Source of the DNA: Curtobacterium sp. ER1/6
GTDB lineage: Bacteria > Actinomycetota > Actinomycetes > Actinomycetales > Microbacteriaceae
Direction of reading: 5' to 3'
Assembly: GCF_001742745.1 (NCBI RefSeq)
Contig: NZ_MJAK01000001.1
Span: forward strand, 620,001-684,000
Length of the DNA: 64,000 nucleotides
The notes under the pieces are model-generated. The model was given only the letters and a program-made list of their open reading frames with translations. It ran no database searches and had not been told where the DNA came from. Below, piece after piece: positions 47,945 to 56,214 of this stretch. Numbering within the stretch: the first letter of the stretch is position 1; every line of letters begins with the position of its first letter. A program made the translations under genes and the position numbers.

Positions 47945-49561
47945 TTACTTGCTGAGCGTGGCGTAGCGGAACTTGTACGAGGAGTCGAGGGTCAGGCCCT
48001 TGACGTCCTTCGACGCGACCGCGACGGACTTCCCCTGGAGCAGCGGCAGCGTCGAGATCTGCGTGGCCTCACGCTCCTGGGCCTGCTCGATCAGGTCGGC
48101 GCGCTTGTCCTTGTCGGACTCCTGCTGCTCCTGCGCGATGAGGTCCTGGATGGTGGCGTCGTCGTAGTGGTTCTGCACGAAGTTCTCCTTCGTGAAGAAC
48201 GGCGCCAGATAGTTGTCCGCGTCCGAGAAGTCCGGGAACCAGCCGAGCTGGTACACGGGGTAGGCGTCCTTCGTGCGCTCCTGCGCGTAGGTCGTGTAGA
48301 CCGTCGACTGGATGTTCACGGTGAAGAGGCCGGAGTTCTCGAGCTGCGTCTTGAGCTCGGCGTACTCGTCGTCCGACGTCGAACCGTAGTGGTCCGGCGC
48401 GTACTGGATGTCGAGCTGCACCTTGCCGGTGACGCCCGCCTTCGACAGGGTCTCCTTCGCCTTGTCGACGTCGGGGCCGCCGCTGCCGTTGCCGTAGAGC
48501 TCCTCGAACGGCTTCGCCGCACCGGTCAGACCGTCCGGCACCATCGAGTAGACCGGCGAGTACGTGTTGTCGTAGACGTCCTTCGCGATCTTCTCGCGGT
48601 CCACGACGTCCGCCACGGCCTGGCGCACGGCGAGGGCCTTGGTCTCGTCGGCGTCGGACTGCTTCGCACCGAACGGCTGCGTGTTGAAGTTGAAGACCAG
48701 GTACCGGATCTCGCCACCGGGGCCGTCGTACACCTTGACCTTGTCGTCCTTGCGGAGGTCGGAGATGTCCGTCGGCGTGAGGGAGCGGTACGCCACGTCG
48801 ACGTCGCCCTCCTGCACGGCGAGCTTGAGGTCGGTCTCCTTGGTGTAGTAGCTGGCGGTGACCTGGTCGGTCTTCGCCTTGCCGAGGAGCCCGTCGTAGT
48901 TCGGGTTCGCCTTGTACTGGATCGTGTCGTTCTCCTTGTACGAGGAGATCTCGTACTGCCCGGCGAACGCCTTGCCCTTGACGATGTCCGCCGCCGGCGT
49001 CAACTCGTCGGCGGAGAAGACCTGCTCGTCCACGATCGGACCGGCGGGGCTCGAGAGCACCTGCGGCCAGGTCTGGTCGGCGTGGTCGAGGTTGAACACC
49101 ACGGTCGTGTCGTCCGGGGTGTCGATGCTCTTGAGGTTGGCGAGCAGGGACTGCGGGCCGTTCTCGTTGTTGATCTTGAGCTCGCGGTCGAACGAGAACT
49201 TCACGTCGCTCGACGTGAGCTCGTTGCCGTTGGCGAACTTCAGCCCGCTCTTGAGCTTCACCGTGTAGGTCGTGGGGTTCGTGAACTCGGCGCTCTCGGC
49301 GATGTCCGGCTCGACGTCGGGGCTGCCGACGGGGGTGTTCATCAGGAACGGGAACACCTGGTTCTGCACGGCGAAGGAGCCGTTGTCGTACGAGCCGGCC
49401 GGGTCGAGGGACGTGATCTTGTCCGTCGTGCCGATGCTCATGCCGTTCAGTTCGGTGTCGGAGACGCTGCTGCTCGCGCAGCCGGTCAGCACCAGCGCCG
49501 TCGCTGCTGCACCGGCGCCGAGCGCGATGCCGCGCTTGCCCCACTTGGTCACGGATGCCAT
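47945..49561 (-). CDS. Solute-binding lipoprotein, peptide/nickel family (SBP_bac_5)
   Basis: 538 aa from ATG 49561. The signal peptide ends LVLTGCASS; Cys28 is lipidated, anchoring it outside the membrane. SBP family 5 signatures follow: LDPAGSYDNGSFAVQNQVFPF, then FTNPTTYTVKLKSGLKFANG (about 93-112), VKFSFDREL, and AVRQAVADVVDREKIAKDVYDN in the middle. It binds peptides or metal-peptide complexes and delivers them to the two permeases encoded downstream. Upstream is a TTACA-N4-TGTAA palindrome, a possible operator. Confidence 0.92.
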   Translation of the reverse strand: MASVTKWGKRGIALGAGAAATALVLTGCASSSVSDTELNGMSIGTTDKITSLDPAGSYDNGSFAVQNQVFPFLMNTPVGSPDVEPDIAESAEFTNPTTYTVKLKSGLKFANGNELTSSDVKFSFDRELKINNENGPQSLLANLKSIDTPDDTTVVFNLDHADQTWPQVLSSPAGPIVDEQVFSADELTPAADIVKGKAFAGQYEISSYKENDTIQYKANPNYDGLLGKAKTDQVTASYYTKETDLKLAVQEGDVDVAYRSLTPTDISDLRKDDKVKVYDGPGGEIRYLVFNFNTQPFGAKQSDADETKALAVRQAVADVVDREKIAKDVYDNTYSPVYSMVPDGLTGAAKPFEELYGNGSGGPDVDKAKETLSKAGVTGKVQLDIQYAPDHYGSTSDDEYAELKTQLENSGLFTVNIQSTVYTTYAQERTKDAYPVYQLGWFPDFSDADNYLAPFFTKENFVQNHYDDATIQDLIAQEQQESDKDKRADLIEQAQEREATQISTLPLLQGKSVAVASKDVKGLTLDSSYKFRYATLSK

Positions 49562-49689
49562 GTCCGCTCTCTCTCTCGGTGATGGTTCGCAAGGGGTCCT
49601 CGGCGGGCGGTGGTTCGACTGTGAGGCCCGACGAGAACGCTCATTGCTACCACCCTGACACGGAATGCCGCGATTCGAGGGACATTTGT

Positions 49690-49703
49690 TTACACCCTTG
49701 TAA
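49690..49703 (-). promoter_or_regulatory. TTACA-N4-TGTAA palindrome upstream of the ABC operon
   Basis: A perfect dyad with spacer CCCT, about 130 bases upstream of the binding-protein start and AT-rich against the local background, as expected for a regulator site. Confidence 0.45.
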
Positions 49704-49807
49704 TGCGCGGAGCCGCTCCTTGACGCATGATGCGCGCGCCGCACCCCGGCGTGTCACGCAGTATTGTTGCGTGCTGCAACGGCGGGGTCCGGAGGGGGTC
49801 GGCTCGG

Positions 49808-49896
49808 CGAGCGGGCCAGATCCGTCACGCTCGACGCCGTCACCCGACGACTCCCGCCCGCCTGGCACCTCGCACGCGGCATGTCCTGCCCGCTCG
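49808..49896. repeat. MITE-like repeat unit A (CGAGCGGGC / GCCCGCTCG ends)
   Basis: 89 bp with perfect 9-bp terminal inverted repeats, in the 660-base gap between the ABC operon and dnaG, which holds no convincing gene. Shares TGTCCTGCCCGCTCGG with unit B and, inverted, with units C and D. Confidence 0.6.
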
Positions 49897-50024
49897 GCGC
49901 TGCGGTCCGCCCCGTCCGGCGGACCCGCCGCACCTCCCGGCCGGGAGGCGCGCCCCACCTCCGCCCCGCGCCCGCGCCCCGCCCAGCCCAGCCCATCCAC
50001 CCAGCCCACCCGACCGGCACACCC

Positions 50025-50109
50025 AGCGGGCACCATCCGTCACCCCCGGTGTCGTCAGCCGACGACTTCCGCCCGCCCGGCGTCACGCACGCGGCGTGTC
50101 CTGCCCGCT
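50025..50109. repeat. MITE-like repeat unit B
   Basis: 85 bp bounded by AGCGGGC and GCCCGCT; the interior (CCGACGACTTCCGCCCGCC and GCACGCGGCGTGTCCTGCC) closely repeats unit A. It is 112 bases before the dnaG stop codon. Confidence 0.6.
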
Positions 50110-50221
50110 CGGCGAGCAGGACGCTGGCTCCGCCGTCGCCGTCGCCGTCGCCGTCGACGTCGCCGTAAGCTCTGCCGTCGCGGTCGCCGTCGGCTCCGCC
50201 GCCGACCCCGGCGAGGACGGG

Positions 50222-52147
50222 TCAGCCCTGCGCTGCCGCCTCGGCGTCGGCGCGGAGCCGCATGCGCTGCGCGTCGATGTCGACGAGCTGGCGCTGGATC
50301 TCGGCGCGTCGGTCGGCCTGCTCGTGCGGGTCCGCACGCTGCAACTGCCCGAGCAGCGAGGCCTTGCGCGCGAGCAGGTCCCGCTCCACGAGTGCGACGA
50401 CGATGCTCCGGGCGTAGAGCGCGAGGTCCTCGTCGGTCCGGGCGGGGATCGGTGCGAGCGCGAGCTCCTGCACGAGCCCGCGGAACGGTGCCGGCACGTC
50501 CTGCAGCAGCCGGTCGAGCCAGTCCCCCGCGCCGATCGACTGGACGTTCGCCACGACGGCGTCGCGCACGACGGCGAGCATCGGTGCCGAGAAGGTCGCG
50601 CCGGCGGCAAGCCAGATGAGCGGCTCGCTGACGTAGGTCGGCTGCTGCACCATTGCCATCACGGCATCGCGTTCCATGCGGGTGATCGGGTCGTTCGGCA
50701 GCAGGCGCAGCCCGGCCACGGGCTCCTCGGGCGGGGCGACCAGCTCGCCGCCGGGACCGGCCTGACCGACCGGCACCGAGCCTCCCGTCCGGTCCTGGCG
50801 CGCAGCGCCCGCTCGCTGCCGTGCCGCGTCGACGGCACGGCGGACGTCGGGCATGTCCATGCCGAGCCACCCGGCGAGCTCCCGCACGTACCCCTGCGTG
50901 AGGGAACGGTCGCGGATGCCGGCGAGCACCGGTGCGGCGGCGCGCAGGGCGTTCACCCGACCCTCCACGGTCTCGAGGTCGTGCCCGTCGAGGTTCCGGC
51001 GGATCATGAACTCGAACATCGGGCGCTTGGCGGTCACGAGGCGGCGGATGGCGTCGTCACCCCGGGCCAGCCGGAGGTCGCACGGGTCGAGTCCGCCGGG
51101 CGCGACCGCGACGTACGTCTGCGCCGCGAAGCGCTGCTCCTCAGCGAAGGCCCGCGACGCCGCACGCTGCCCGGCCTCGTCCGGGTCGAAGGTGAACACG
51201 ACCTCGCCGTTGGCGTTCGGGTCGGCCCCGCTGACGTCGCCGAGCATCGGTCGCAGCACCTTGATGTGGTCGACCCCGAACGAGGTGCCGCACGTCGCGA
51301 CCGCGGTGGTCACGCCGGCGAGGTGACACGCCATCACGTCGGTGTACCCCTCGACGATGACGACCTGCTTCTGCTTCGAGATGTCCCGCCGTGCCAGGTC
51401 GAGTCCGTAGAGCACCTGGCTCTTGTGGTAGATCGGCGTCTCGGGGGTGTTGAGGTACTTCGGCCCCTTGTCGTCCTCGAGCAGCCGGCGCGCGCCGAAC
51501 CCGATCGTCGCGCCGGTGACGTCGCGGATCGGCCACGTCAGACGTCCCCGGAAGCGGTCGTACGGTGAGCGGTCGCCCTGACCGGCCAGCCCCGCGGCCA
51601 GGATCTCGTCCATCGAGAAGCCCCGGCTGCGCAGGTGCTCCCGCGTCGCGTCGTACGACTGCGGCGCGAAGCCGACGCCGAAGTGCTGCGCGGCCGCCGG
51701 GTCGAACCCGCGCTCCCCGAGGAACCGACGGGCGGGCTCGGCAGCGGCGGTGGTGAGCTGCGACTGGTAGAACTCGAGCGCAGCCTCGTTCGCCGCGATC
51801 AGCCGGGCGCGCTGGTTGTAGTCGGTGCGGGGCCCGTCGCCCTCCTCGTAGTGGAGGGTGAACCCGATCTTCGCCGCCATCCGCTCGACGGCTTCCTGGA
51901 ACGTCGTGTGGTCCATCTTGATGATGAACTCGAAGACGTCGCCGTCCTCGCCGCAGCCGAAGCAGTGGTACCGCCCGACCTGGGGCCGGACGTGGAAGGA
52001 CGGGGAGCGCTCGTCGTGGAACGGGCAGAGACCCTTGAGGGAGCCGACGCCCGCCGACTTCAGCGTGACGTGGTCGCCGACGACGTCGGCGATGTTGACA
52101 CGCGAGCGGACCTCGTCGATGTCGTTCCGCGCGATCCTGCCAGCCAC
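50222..52147 (-). CDS. dnaG: DNA primase
   Basis: 641 aa from GTG 52147. N-terminal zinc-binding domain with Cys41, His44, Cys62 and Cys65 (CPFHDERSPSF, HCFGCG), the primase catalytic core, and a Toprim domain whose acidic motif is VIVEGYTDVMA plus FDPDEAG. The C-terminal helicase-interacting part (about 450-641) is Ala/Gln-rich. A short linker near residue 450-470 (DRTGGSVPVGQAGP) is encoded in part by a half-copy of the dispersed GACGGGAGG repeat. It synthesises RNA primers at the replication fork. Leaderless box TAGGAT (52154-52159) precedes the start. Confidence 0.95.
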   Translation of the reverse strand: MAGRIARNDIDEVRSRVNIADVVGDHVTLKSAGVGSLKGLCPFHDERSPSFHVRPQVGRYHCFGCGEDGDVFEFIIKMDHTTFQEAVERMAAKIGFTLHYEEGDGPRTDYNQRARLIAANEAALEFYQSQLTTAAAEPARRFLGERGFDPAAAQHFGVGFAPQSYDATREHLRSRGFSMDEILAAGLAGQGDRSPYDRFRGRLTWPIRDVTGATIGFGARRLLEDDKGPKYLNTPETPIYHKSQVLYGLDLARRDISKQKQVVIVEGYTDVMACHLAGVTTAVATCGTSFGVDHIKVLRPMLGDVSGADPNANGEVVFTFDPDEAGQRAASRAFAEEQRFAAQTYVAVAPGGLDPCDLRLARGDDAIRRLVTAKRPMFEFMIRRNLDGHDLETVEGRVNALRAAAPVLAGIRDRSLTQGYVRELAGWLGMDMPDVRRAVDAARQRAGAARQDRTGGSVPVGQAGPGGELVAPPEEPVAGLRLLPNDPITRMERDAVMAMVQQPTYVSEPLIWLAAGATFSAPMLAVVRDAVVANVQSIGAGDWLDRLLQDVPAPFRGLVQELALAPIPARTDEDLALYARSIVVALVERDLLARKASLLGQLQRADPHEQADRRAEIQRQLVDIDAQRMRLRADAEAAAQG

Positions 52148-52153
52148 CCCATG

Positions 52154-52159
52154 ATCCTA
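52154..52159 (-). promoter_or_regulatory. Leaderless -10 box of dnaG
   Basis: On the minus strand TAGGAT stands six bases before the GTG start, with no ribosome-binding site between. Confidence 0.55.
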
Positions 52160-52270
52160 GTTCGTGCGGGTGGCACCGACGGACGGATCACGTCCGCCCG
52201 TGGAGAGCACGCCGGCCTGGAGGCGCGGTGTCGGCCCGACCGTCGGCGCATCACCACGACGGCGCGCGGC

Positions 52271-53560
52271 TCAGACGAGGACGTGCACCGGTTCGCGGTC
52301 CCCCACCACGAGCCGCTTGTGCCACGCCAGGGCCCCCTGGTCGGTCAGGCTCGCGACCTGGTCGACCACGGCCCGCAGCCGCCCGGCGTCGTCGGACGCC
52401 GCGAGCCAGTCCGCCGCGAACCCCGGTTCGAGGTCCGCGCTCCCGGTGGCGGCCAGGGCGTCGAGCAGCTCGGTGAGGATCCGGCGCTGGTCCTCGTACA
52501 CCGGCTGCCGGTTGCCCTGCGTCATCACGAACGCCGCGACGATGCCCTTGAGCACGGCGATCTCCCCGATGATCTCCGGCGGGGTGACGACCGATGCCGC
52601 GAACCGCACGAGGGACCCGGACGCGTAGGACTCGCGCGTCGCCGCGGTCGCGGTCCGCGCGAACCGCCCGATGAGCTGCGAGGTGAGGTTCTTGAGCCGC
52701 GCCATGTCCCGCCGCGACCCGTCGTACGACGTCATCCACAGCGGCAGCGACCGCAGCCGGTCGAAGGCCTCGAGCAGTTCGTCGCGGCTGAGGTCGGACC
52801 CGACCCAGGCGTGCATCGCCGTCACGATGTCGTTCTCGCCGACCCGGTCGCCGAGTGCGGCGACGTCGATGAACCCCGCGACGACGGCGTCCTCGAAGTC
52901 GTGTACCGAGTACGCGATGTCGTCGGACAGGTCCATCACCTGCGCCTCGATGCACCGCTGCCGGCGGGGAGCGCCGGCCCGGAGCCACGCGAAGGCGTCG
53001 TGGTCGTCGTCGTAGAACCCGAACTTGGTGCGTCCGGACGAGGCCTCGGCCACGCCCTGCGCCGCCGGCCACGGGTACTTGCAGCTCGCGTCGAGCGACG
53101 CACGCGTCAGGTTGAGCCCGTAGGGGCGGTCGTCGTCGGGGCCGTCCCCGTACACCTTCGGCTCGAGCCGGGTGAGCAGTCGGAGCGTCTGCGCGTTCCC
53201 CTCGAACCCGCCGATGCCCGCGGCCCAGGCGTTCACGGCGGTCTCGCCGTTGTGCCCGAACGGCGGGTGGCCGATGTCGTGCGCCAGGCACGCGGTGTCC
53301 ACCACGTCGGGGTCGAGCCCGAGCGAGTCGGCGAGCTCCCGGCCGACCTGCGCGACCTCGAGCGAGTGCGTCAGGCGGTTCCGGGCGAAGTCGAGCCCGG
53401 TGGTCGGGCTGAGCACCTGCGTCTTCGCGGCCAGCCGGCGGAGGGCGCTCGAGTGCAGCAGCCGCGCGCGGTCACGGGCGAAGTCCGACCGACGGTTGCC
53501 GTGGGTCTCGGGCAGCCAGCGCTCGGCGTCGGCGGGCCCGTACGAGGCGGTGGCGCTCAT
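52271..53560 (-). CDS. dgt: Deoxyguanosinetriphosphate triphosphohydrolase-like protein
   Basis: 429 aa; the ATG at 53560 overlaps the dusB stop by four bases. HD-domain protein with the metal-binding His65 (THSLEVAQVGR), His94-Asp95 (CLAHDIGHPPFGHNGE) and a later Asp (LSDDIAYSVHDFED). This is the dGTPase family; bacterial members hydrolyse dNTPs to nucleosides and triphosphate, or act in nucleotide-pool or defence functions. It is the last gene of the cluster dusB-dgt on this strand, with dnaG starting 124 bases downstream. Commonly adjacent to dnaG in Actinobacteria. Confidence 0.92.
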   Translation of the reverse strand: MSATASYGPADAERWLPETHGNRRSDFARDRARLLHSSALRRLAAKTQVLSPTTGLDFARNRLTHSLEVAQVGRELADSLGLDPDVVDTACLAHDIGHPPFGHNGETAVNAWAAGIGGFEGNAQTLRLLTRLEPKVYGDGPDDDRPYGLNLTRASLDASCKYPWPAAQGVAEASSGRTKFGFYDDDHDAFAWLRAGAPRRQRCIEAQVMDLSDDIAYSVHDFEDAVVAGFIDVAALGDRVGENDIVTAMHAWVGSDLSRDELLEAFDRLRSLPLWMTSYDGSRRDMARLKNLTSQLIGRFARTATAATRESYASGSLVRFAASVVTPPEIIGEIAVLKGIVAAFVMTQGNRQPVYEDQRRILTELLDALAATGSADLEPGFAADWLAASDDAGRLRAVVDQVASLTDQGALAWHKRLVVGDREPVHVLV

Positions 53561-54711
53561 CCGCCGCTGTGGTGCAGCTCGGCGGCGGCGAGCACCTTGC
53601 GGAACTCGGCGTCGACGTCGCGCGACTCGAGCCAGCGGTCCGGCAGCGCCGTGCGCTTCGGGTGTCCGGCACGGCCGCGCGGGCCCTCGACGTCGGCGCC
53701 CGGGTACGGGGCCGACCAGTCGATCTGCCCGAGCAGGTCGTCGATCTCCTGCAGGCTCGACGCCATCGAGAGGGCCGACCGGACGTCGCCGCCGATCGGG
53801 TACCCCTTGAAGTACCACGAGACGTGCTTCCGGGCGTCGCGGCAGCCGTGCTCCTCGGACCCGAAGAACTCGACGAGCAGTTCGGTGTGCCGGCGGAAGG
53901 CGGTGGCGACGTCGCCGAGGGACGGCATCGCGCGGACGTCCTCGCCGCGGAACGCCGCCGCCAGGTCGCCGAACAGCCAGGGCCGGCCGAGGCACCCGCG
54001 CCCGACGACGACGCCGTCGCAGCCGGTCTCGTCGACCATCCGCAGGGCGTCGGCGGCGGACCAGATGTCGCCGTTGCCGAGCACGGGGATGTCGGTGATC
54101 GCTTCCTTCAGCGTCGCGATCGCCGACCAGTCCGCGTGGCCGGAGTAGTGCTCGTTCGCCGTGCGGGCGTGCAGCGAGACCGCGGCGACACCGGCGTCGC
54201 GGGCGATGCTCGCCGCGTCGAGGTAGGTCAGGTGGTCGGCGTCGATGCCCTTGCGCATCTTCACCGTCACGGGGACGTCACCGGCGGCCTTGACCGTCTT
54301 CTCGACGAGGTCCTTGAAGAGGTCGGTCTTCCACGGCAGTGCGGCTCCGCCGCCCTTCCGCGTGACCTTGGGCACCGGGCACCCGAAGTTCAGGTCGATG
54401 TGGTCGGCGCGGTCCTCGGCCACCAGGATCGTCGCCGCCTCGGCCACGGTGTTCGGCTCGACGCCGTAGAGCTGGATCGACCGCGGGGTCTCCGACTCGT
54501 GGTGCTGGATGAGCTGCATCGACACCGGGGTGCGCTCGACCAACGCGCGCGAGGTGATCATCTCGCAGACGTAGAGACCGGCGCCGTACTCGCGGCAGAG
54601 CCGGCGGTAGGCCATGTTCGTGATGCCCGCCATCGGGGCGAGCACGACCGGCGCCTCGACCTCGATCGGGCCGATGCGCAGTGGCTTCGGGAGTGTCTGC
54701 GTGATCGTCAT
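53557..54711 (-). CDS. dusB: tRNA-dihydrouridine synthase
   Basis: 384 aa from ATG 54711, overlapping dgt. FMN-dependent TIM-barrel reductase: APMAGITNMAYRRLCR (25-40), catalytic Cys111 in DLNFGCPVPK (107-116), RKG, KMRKG and HARTANEHYSGHADW, plus GNGDIW. It makes dihydrouridine in tRNA D-loops. Length is slightly above the Dus average because of a C-terminal tail (about 330-384) that extends past the helical domain. It stands divergent from the YbaK gene with 47 bases between starts. Confidence 0.93.
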   Translation of the reverse strand: MTITQTLPKPLRIGPIEVEAPVVLAPMAGITNMAYRRLCREYGAGLYVCEMITSRALVERTPVSMQLIQHHESETPRSIQLYGVEPNTVAEAATILVAEDRADHIDLNFGCPVPKVTRKGGGAALPWKTDLFKDLVEKTVKAAGDVPVTVKMRKGIDADHLTYLDAASIARDAGVAAVSLHARTANEHYSGHADWSAIATLKEAITDIPVLGNGDIWSAADALRMVDETGCDGVVVGRGCLGRPWLFGDLAAAFRGEDVRAMPSLGDVATAFRRHTELLVEFFGSEEHGCRDARKHVSWYFKGYPIGGDVRSALSMASSLQEIDDLLGQIDWSAPYPGADVEGPRGRAGHPKRTALPDRWLESRDVDAEFRKVLAAAELHHSGG

Positions 54712-54745
54712 ACCGGTTCCATCCTCCCACGTCGACGCGCGACGG

Positions 54746-54751
54746 TAGCGT
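54746..54751 (+). promoter_or_regulatory. Leaderless -10 box of the YbaK-family gene
   Basis: TAGCGT ends seven bases before ATG 54759. Confidence 0.5.
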
Positions 54752-54758
54752 TCTCCAC

Positions 54759-55241
54759 ATGTCCGACACCGCGATCGCCCGCTTCGACGCCGACGCCGCC
54801 GCCCGCGGCCTGCAGGTCGAGGTGGTCGAACGCCCCGCGGCGGGCTCGCTCGACGAGGCCGCGGCGCTCCTCGGCATCGGACCCGGCGACGTCGTCAAGA
54901 CCCTCGTCGTGAAGCGGCACGACGGCGGCTTCCTCCTCGCACTGGTCCCCGGGGGCCGCAGCATCGCGTGGAAGAAGCTCCGCACGGTCGTCGGGGTCAA
55001 CAAGCTGTCGATGCCCGACGCCGCGACGGCCCTCGAGGCCTCCGGCTACGAGCGCGGCACGATCACGCCCATCGGCGCGACCGGTGACCTGCCCGTGTTC
55101 GCCGACGAGCGGGTGCTCGGCCGCCGGATCGCCCTCGGCGCCGGACGCCACGGCGCGAGCGCCTTCGTCGACGGCGACGCACTGGTCGCCGCCTACGGCG
55201 CGACCGTCGCCGACATCACCGACGAGGAACCCGTCCGCTAG
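54759..55241 (+). CDS. YbaK/EbsC-type aminoacyl-tRNA deacylase
   Basis: 160 aa. YbaK-domain protein: the core blocks EAAALLGIGPGDVVKTLVVKRHDGGFLLALVPGGRSI (33-69), containing the conserved Lys of the deacylation site in VKTLV, then LRTVVGVNKLSMPDAATA and the ending G-A-T-G-D-L-P-V-F-A-D-E. It clears mischarged aminoacyl-tRNAs, for example Cys-tRNA(Pro). It is a single-domain version without a fused prolyl-tRNA synthetase insertion domain. Independent gene with a leaderless promoter; convergent with a 57-aa gene, eight bases apart. Confidence 0.9.
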   Translation: MSDTAIARFDADAAARGLQVEVVERPAAGSLDEAAALLGIGPGDVVKTLVVKRHDGGFLLALVPGGRSIAWKKLRTVVGVNKLSMPDAATALEASGYERGTITPIGATGDLPVFADERVLGRRIALGAGRHGASAFVDGDALVAAYGATVADITDEEPVR

Positions 55242-55248
55242 CGCCGGG

Positions 55249-55422
55249 TCAGTCGGGGACCTCGGTCCAGTCACCCTCTGCGCCGGGCACGAAGCACGAG
55301 TCGCCCTCGCAGACCGGCGCCCCGCCGGGCGTGACGAGCGTGAGCAGGGCGGGTCGCGCCTCCAGCCCGTCGCCGGACGGGAGGCGCGGCCCGGCCGGGC
55401 CGCCGAGCCGGACGTCCGTCAC
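55249..55422 (-). CDS. 57-aa protein with C-x4-C motif, coupled to the DsbA gene
   Basis: Short gene not recovered by simple long-frame searches. GTG 55422 overlaps the stop of the DsbA gene by four bases (GTGA), so it is translationally coupled. The product is 57 residues: MTDVRLGGPAGPRLPSGDGL, a hydrophobic strand RPALLTLVTPGGAP, then VCEGDSCFVPGAEGDW with a C-E-G-D-S-C pair, and TEVPD. The Cys pair next to a thiol-disulfide oxidoreductase is suggestive of a redox or metal site. The coding DNA of residues 7-16 includes an arm of the dispersed GACGGGAGGCGCGG repeat. Function unknown. Confidence 0.65.
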   Translation of the reverse strand: MTDVRLGGPAGPRLPSGDGLEARPALLTLVTPGGAPVCEGDSCFVPGAEGDWTEVPD

Positions 55423-56153
55423 CGGGTCACCGCCGTGTCCGCTGCCGCGTCGTCCGCGGCGCGCTGCTGCTGCTCGGCGAGCTCCTCGGGCGTGCTGTCC
55501 CGCAGCGCGACCACCTGGCGGAGCACCTGCTCGAACGACGCCGGGTCCTGCGCCCCGGAGACGCCGTACTTGCCGTCGATGACGAAGAACGGCACCCCGT
55601 TGATGCCGAACGCCTGCGCCTGCGCCTGGTCGGCACGGACCGCGGCGAGCTGCGTGTCGTCACGGAGCGTCGCGAGGACCTCGTCGCGGTCCAGCCCGAT
55701 CTCCTCGGCGAGCGACGCCAGGGACTCGTCCTGCCCGACGTGCTCGCCGCGCTCGAAGTACGCGGTGAAGAGCCGCTCGACCATCTCGAGCTGCTTGCCG
55801 TGCTGCTTGGCCAGGTGGATCACCTGGTGCGCCTTCACGGTGTTGGTGTGGCGGAGGGCGTCGTAGTCGTAGTGCAGGTCCACCGAGGCCGCGATGCCGG
55901 CGACCTGGTCGATCATCTGCTGGGCCTGCTCGACGGGGAGCCCCTTGTGCTGCGAGAGGAACTCGGCCTCGGTGCCCTCGAAGTCGACGGGGGTGTCCGG
56001 GCTCAGCTCGAAGGAGTGGTACTCGACCTCGACCGGCTGCGCCTCGGGCGACGCGGCGAAGGCGGCGACGCCGGCCTCGAACTTCCGCTTGCCGATGTAG
56101 CACCAGGGGCACGCGATGTCGGACCAGACATCGACCTTGACAGAGTCGTTCAT
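55419..56153 (-). CDS. DsbA family oxidoreductase, FrnE-like
   Basis: 244 aa from ATG 56153. Thioredoxin-fold with an inserted helical domain; the active site is CPWC (15-18), and the family-typical VEVEYHSFELSPDTP follows. GINGVPFFVIDGKYGVSGAQ contains the cis-Pro loop (GVPFFV). The sequence lacks a signal peptide and is therefore cytoplasmic, as for FrnE/2-hydroxychromene-2-carboxylate isomerase-like proteins, which act as thiol-disulfide or polyketide-related isomerases. The 57-aa gene downstream is coupled to it. Confidence 0.9.
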   Translation of the reverse strand: MNDSVKVDVWSDIACPWCYIGKRKFEAGVAAFAASPEAQPVEVEYHSFELSPDTPVDFEGTEAEFLSQHKGLPVEQAQQMIDQVAGIAASVDLHYDYDALRHTNTVKAHQVIHLAKQHGKQLEMVERLFTAYFERGEHVGQDESLASLAEEIGLDRDEVLATLRDDTQLAAVRADQAQAQAFGINGVPFFVIDGKYGVSGAQDPASFEQVLRQVVALRDSTPEELAEQQQRAADDAAADTAVTR

Positions 56154-56214
56154 GCCCGGTGCAACGCGTCGCCCCCGGCGGTATTCCGGCGCGCCGCAGC
56201 GCGGGGCCGACGCC

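Noticed and set aside
50120..50165. GTCGCC tandem repeats before dnaG, considered as a minisatellite or CRISPR-like array
   Set aside because: Units are short, degenerate and without spacers; it is low-complexity GC sequence in a gene-free gap. No CRISPR array or Cas gene is present in the window.
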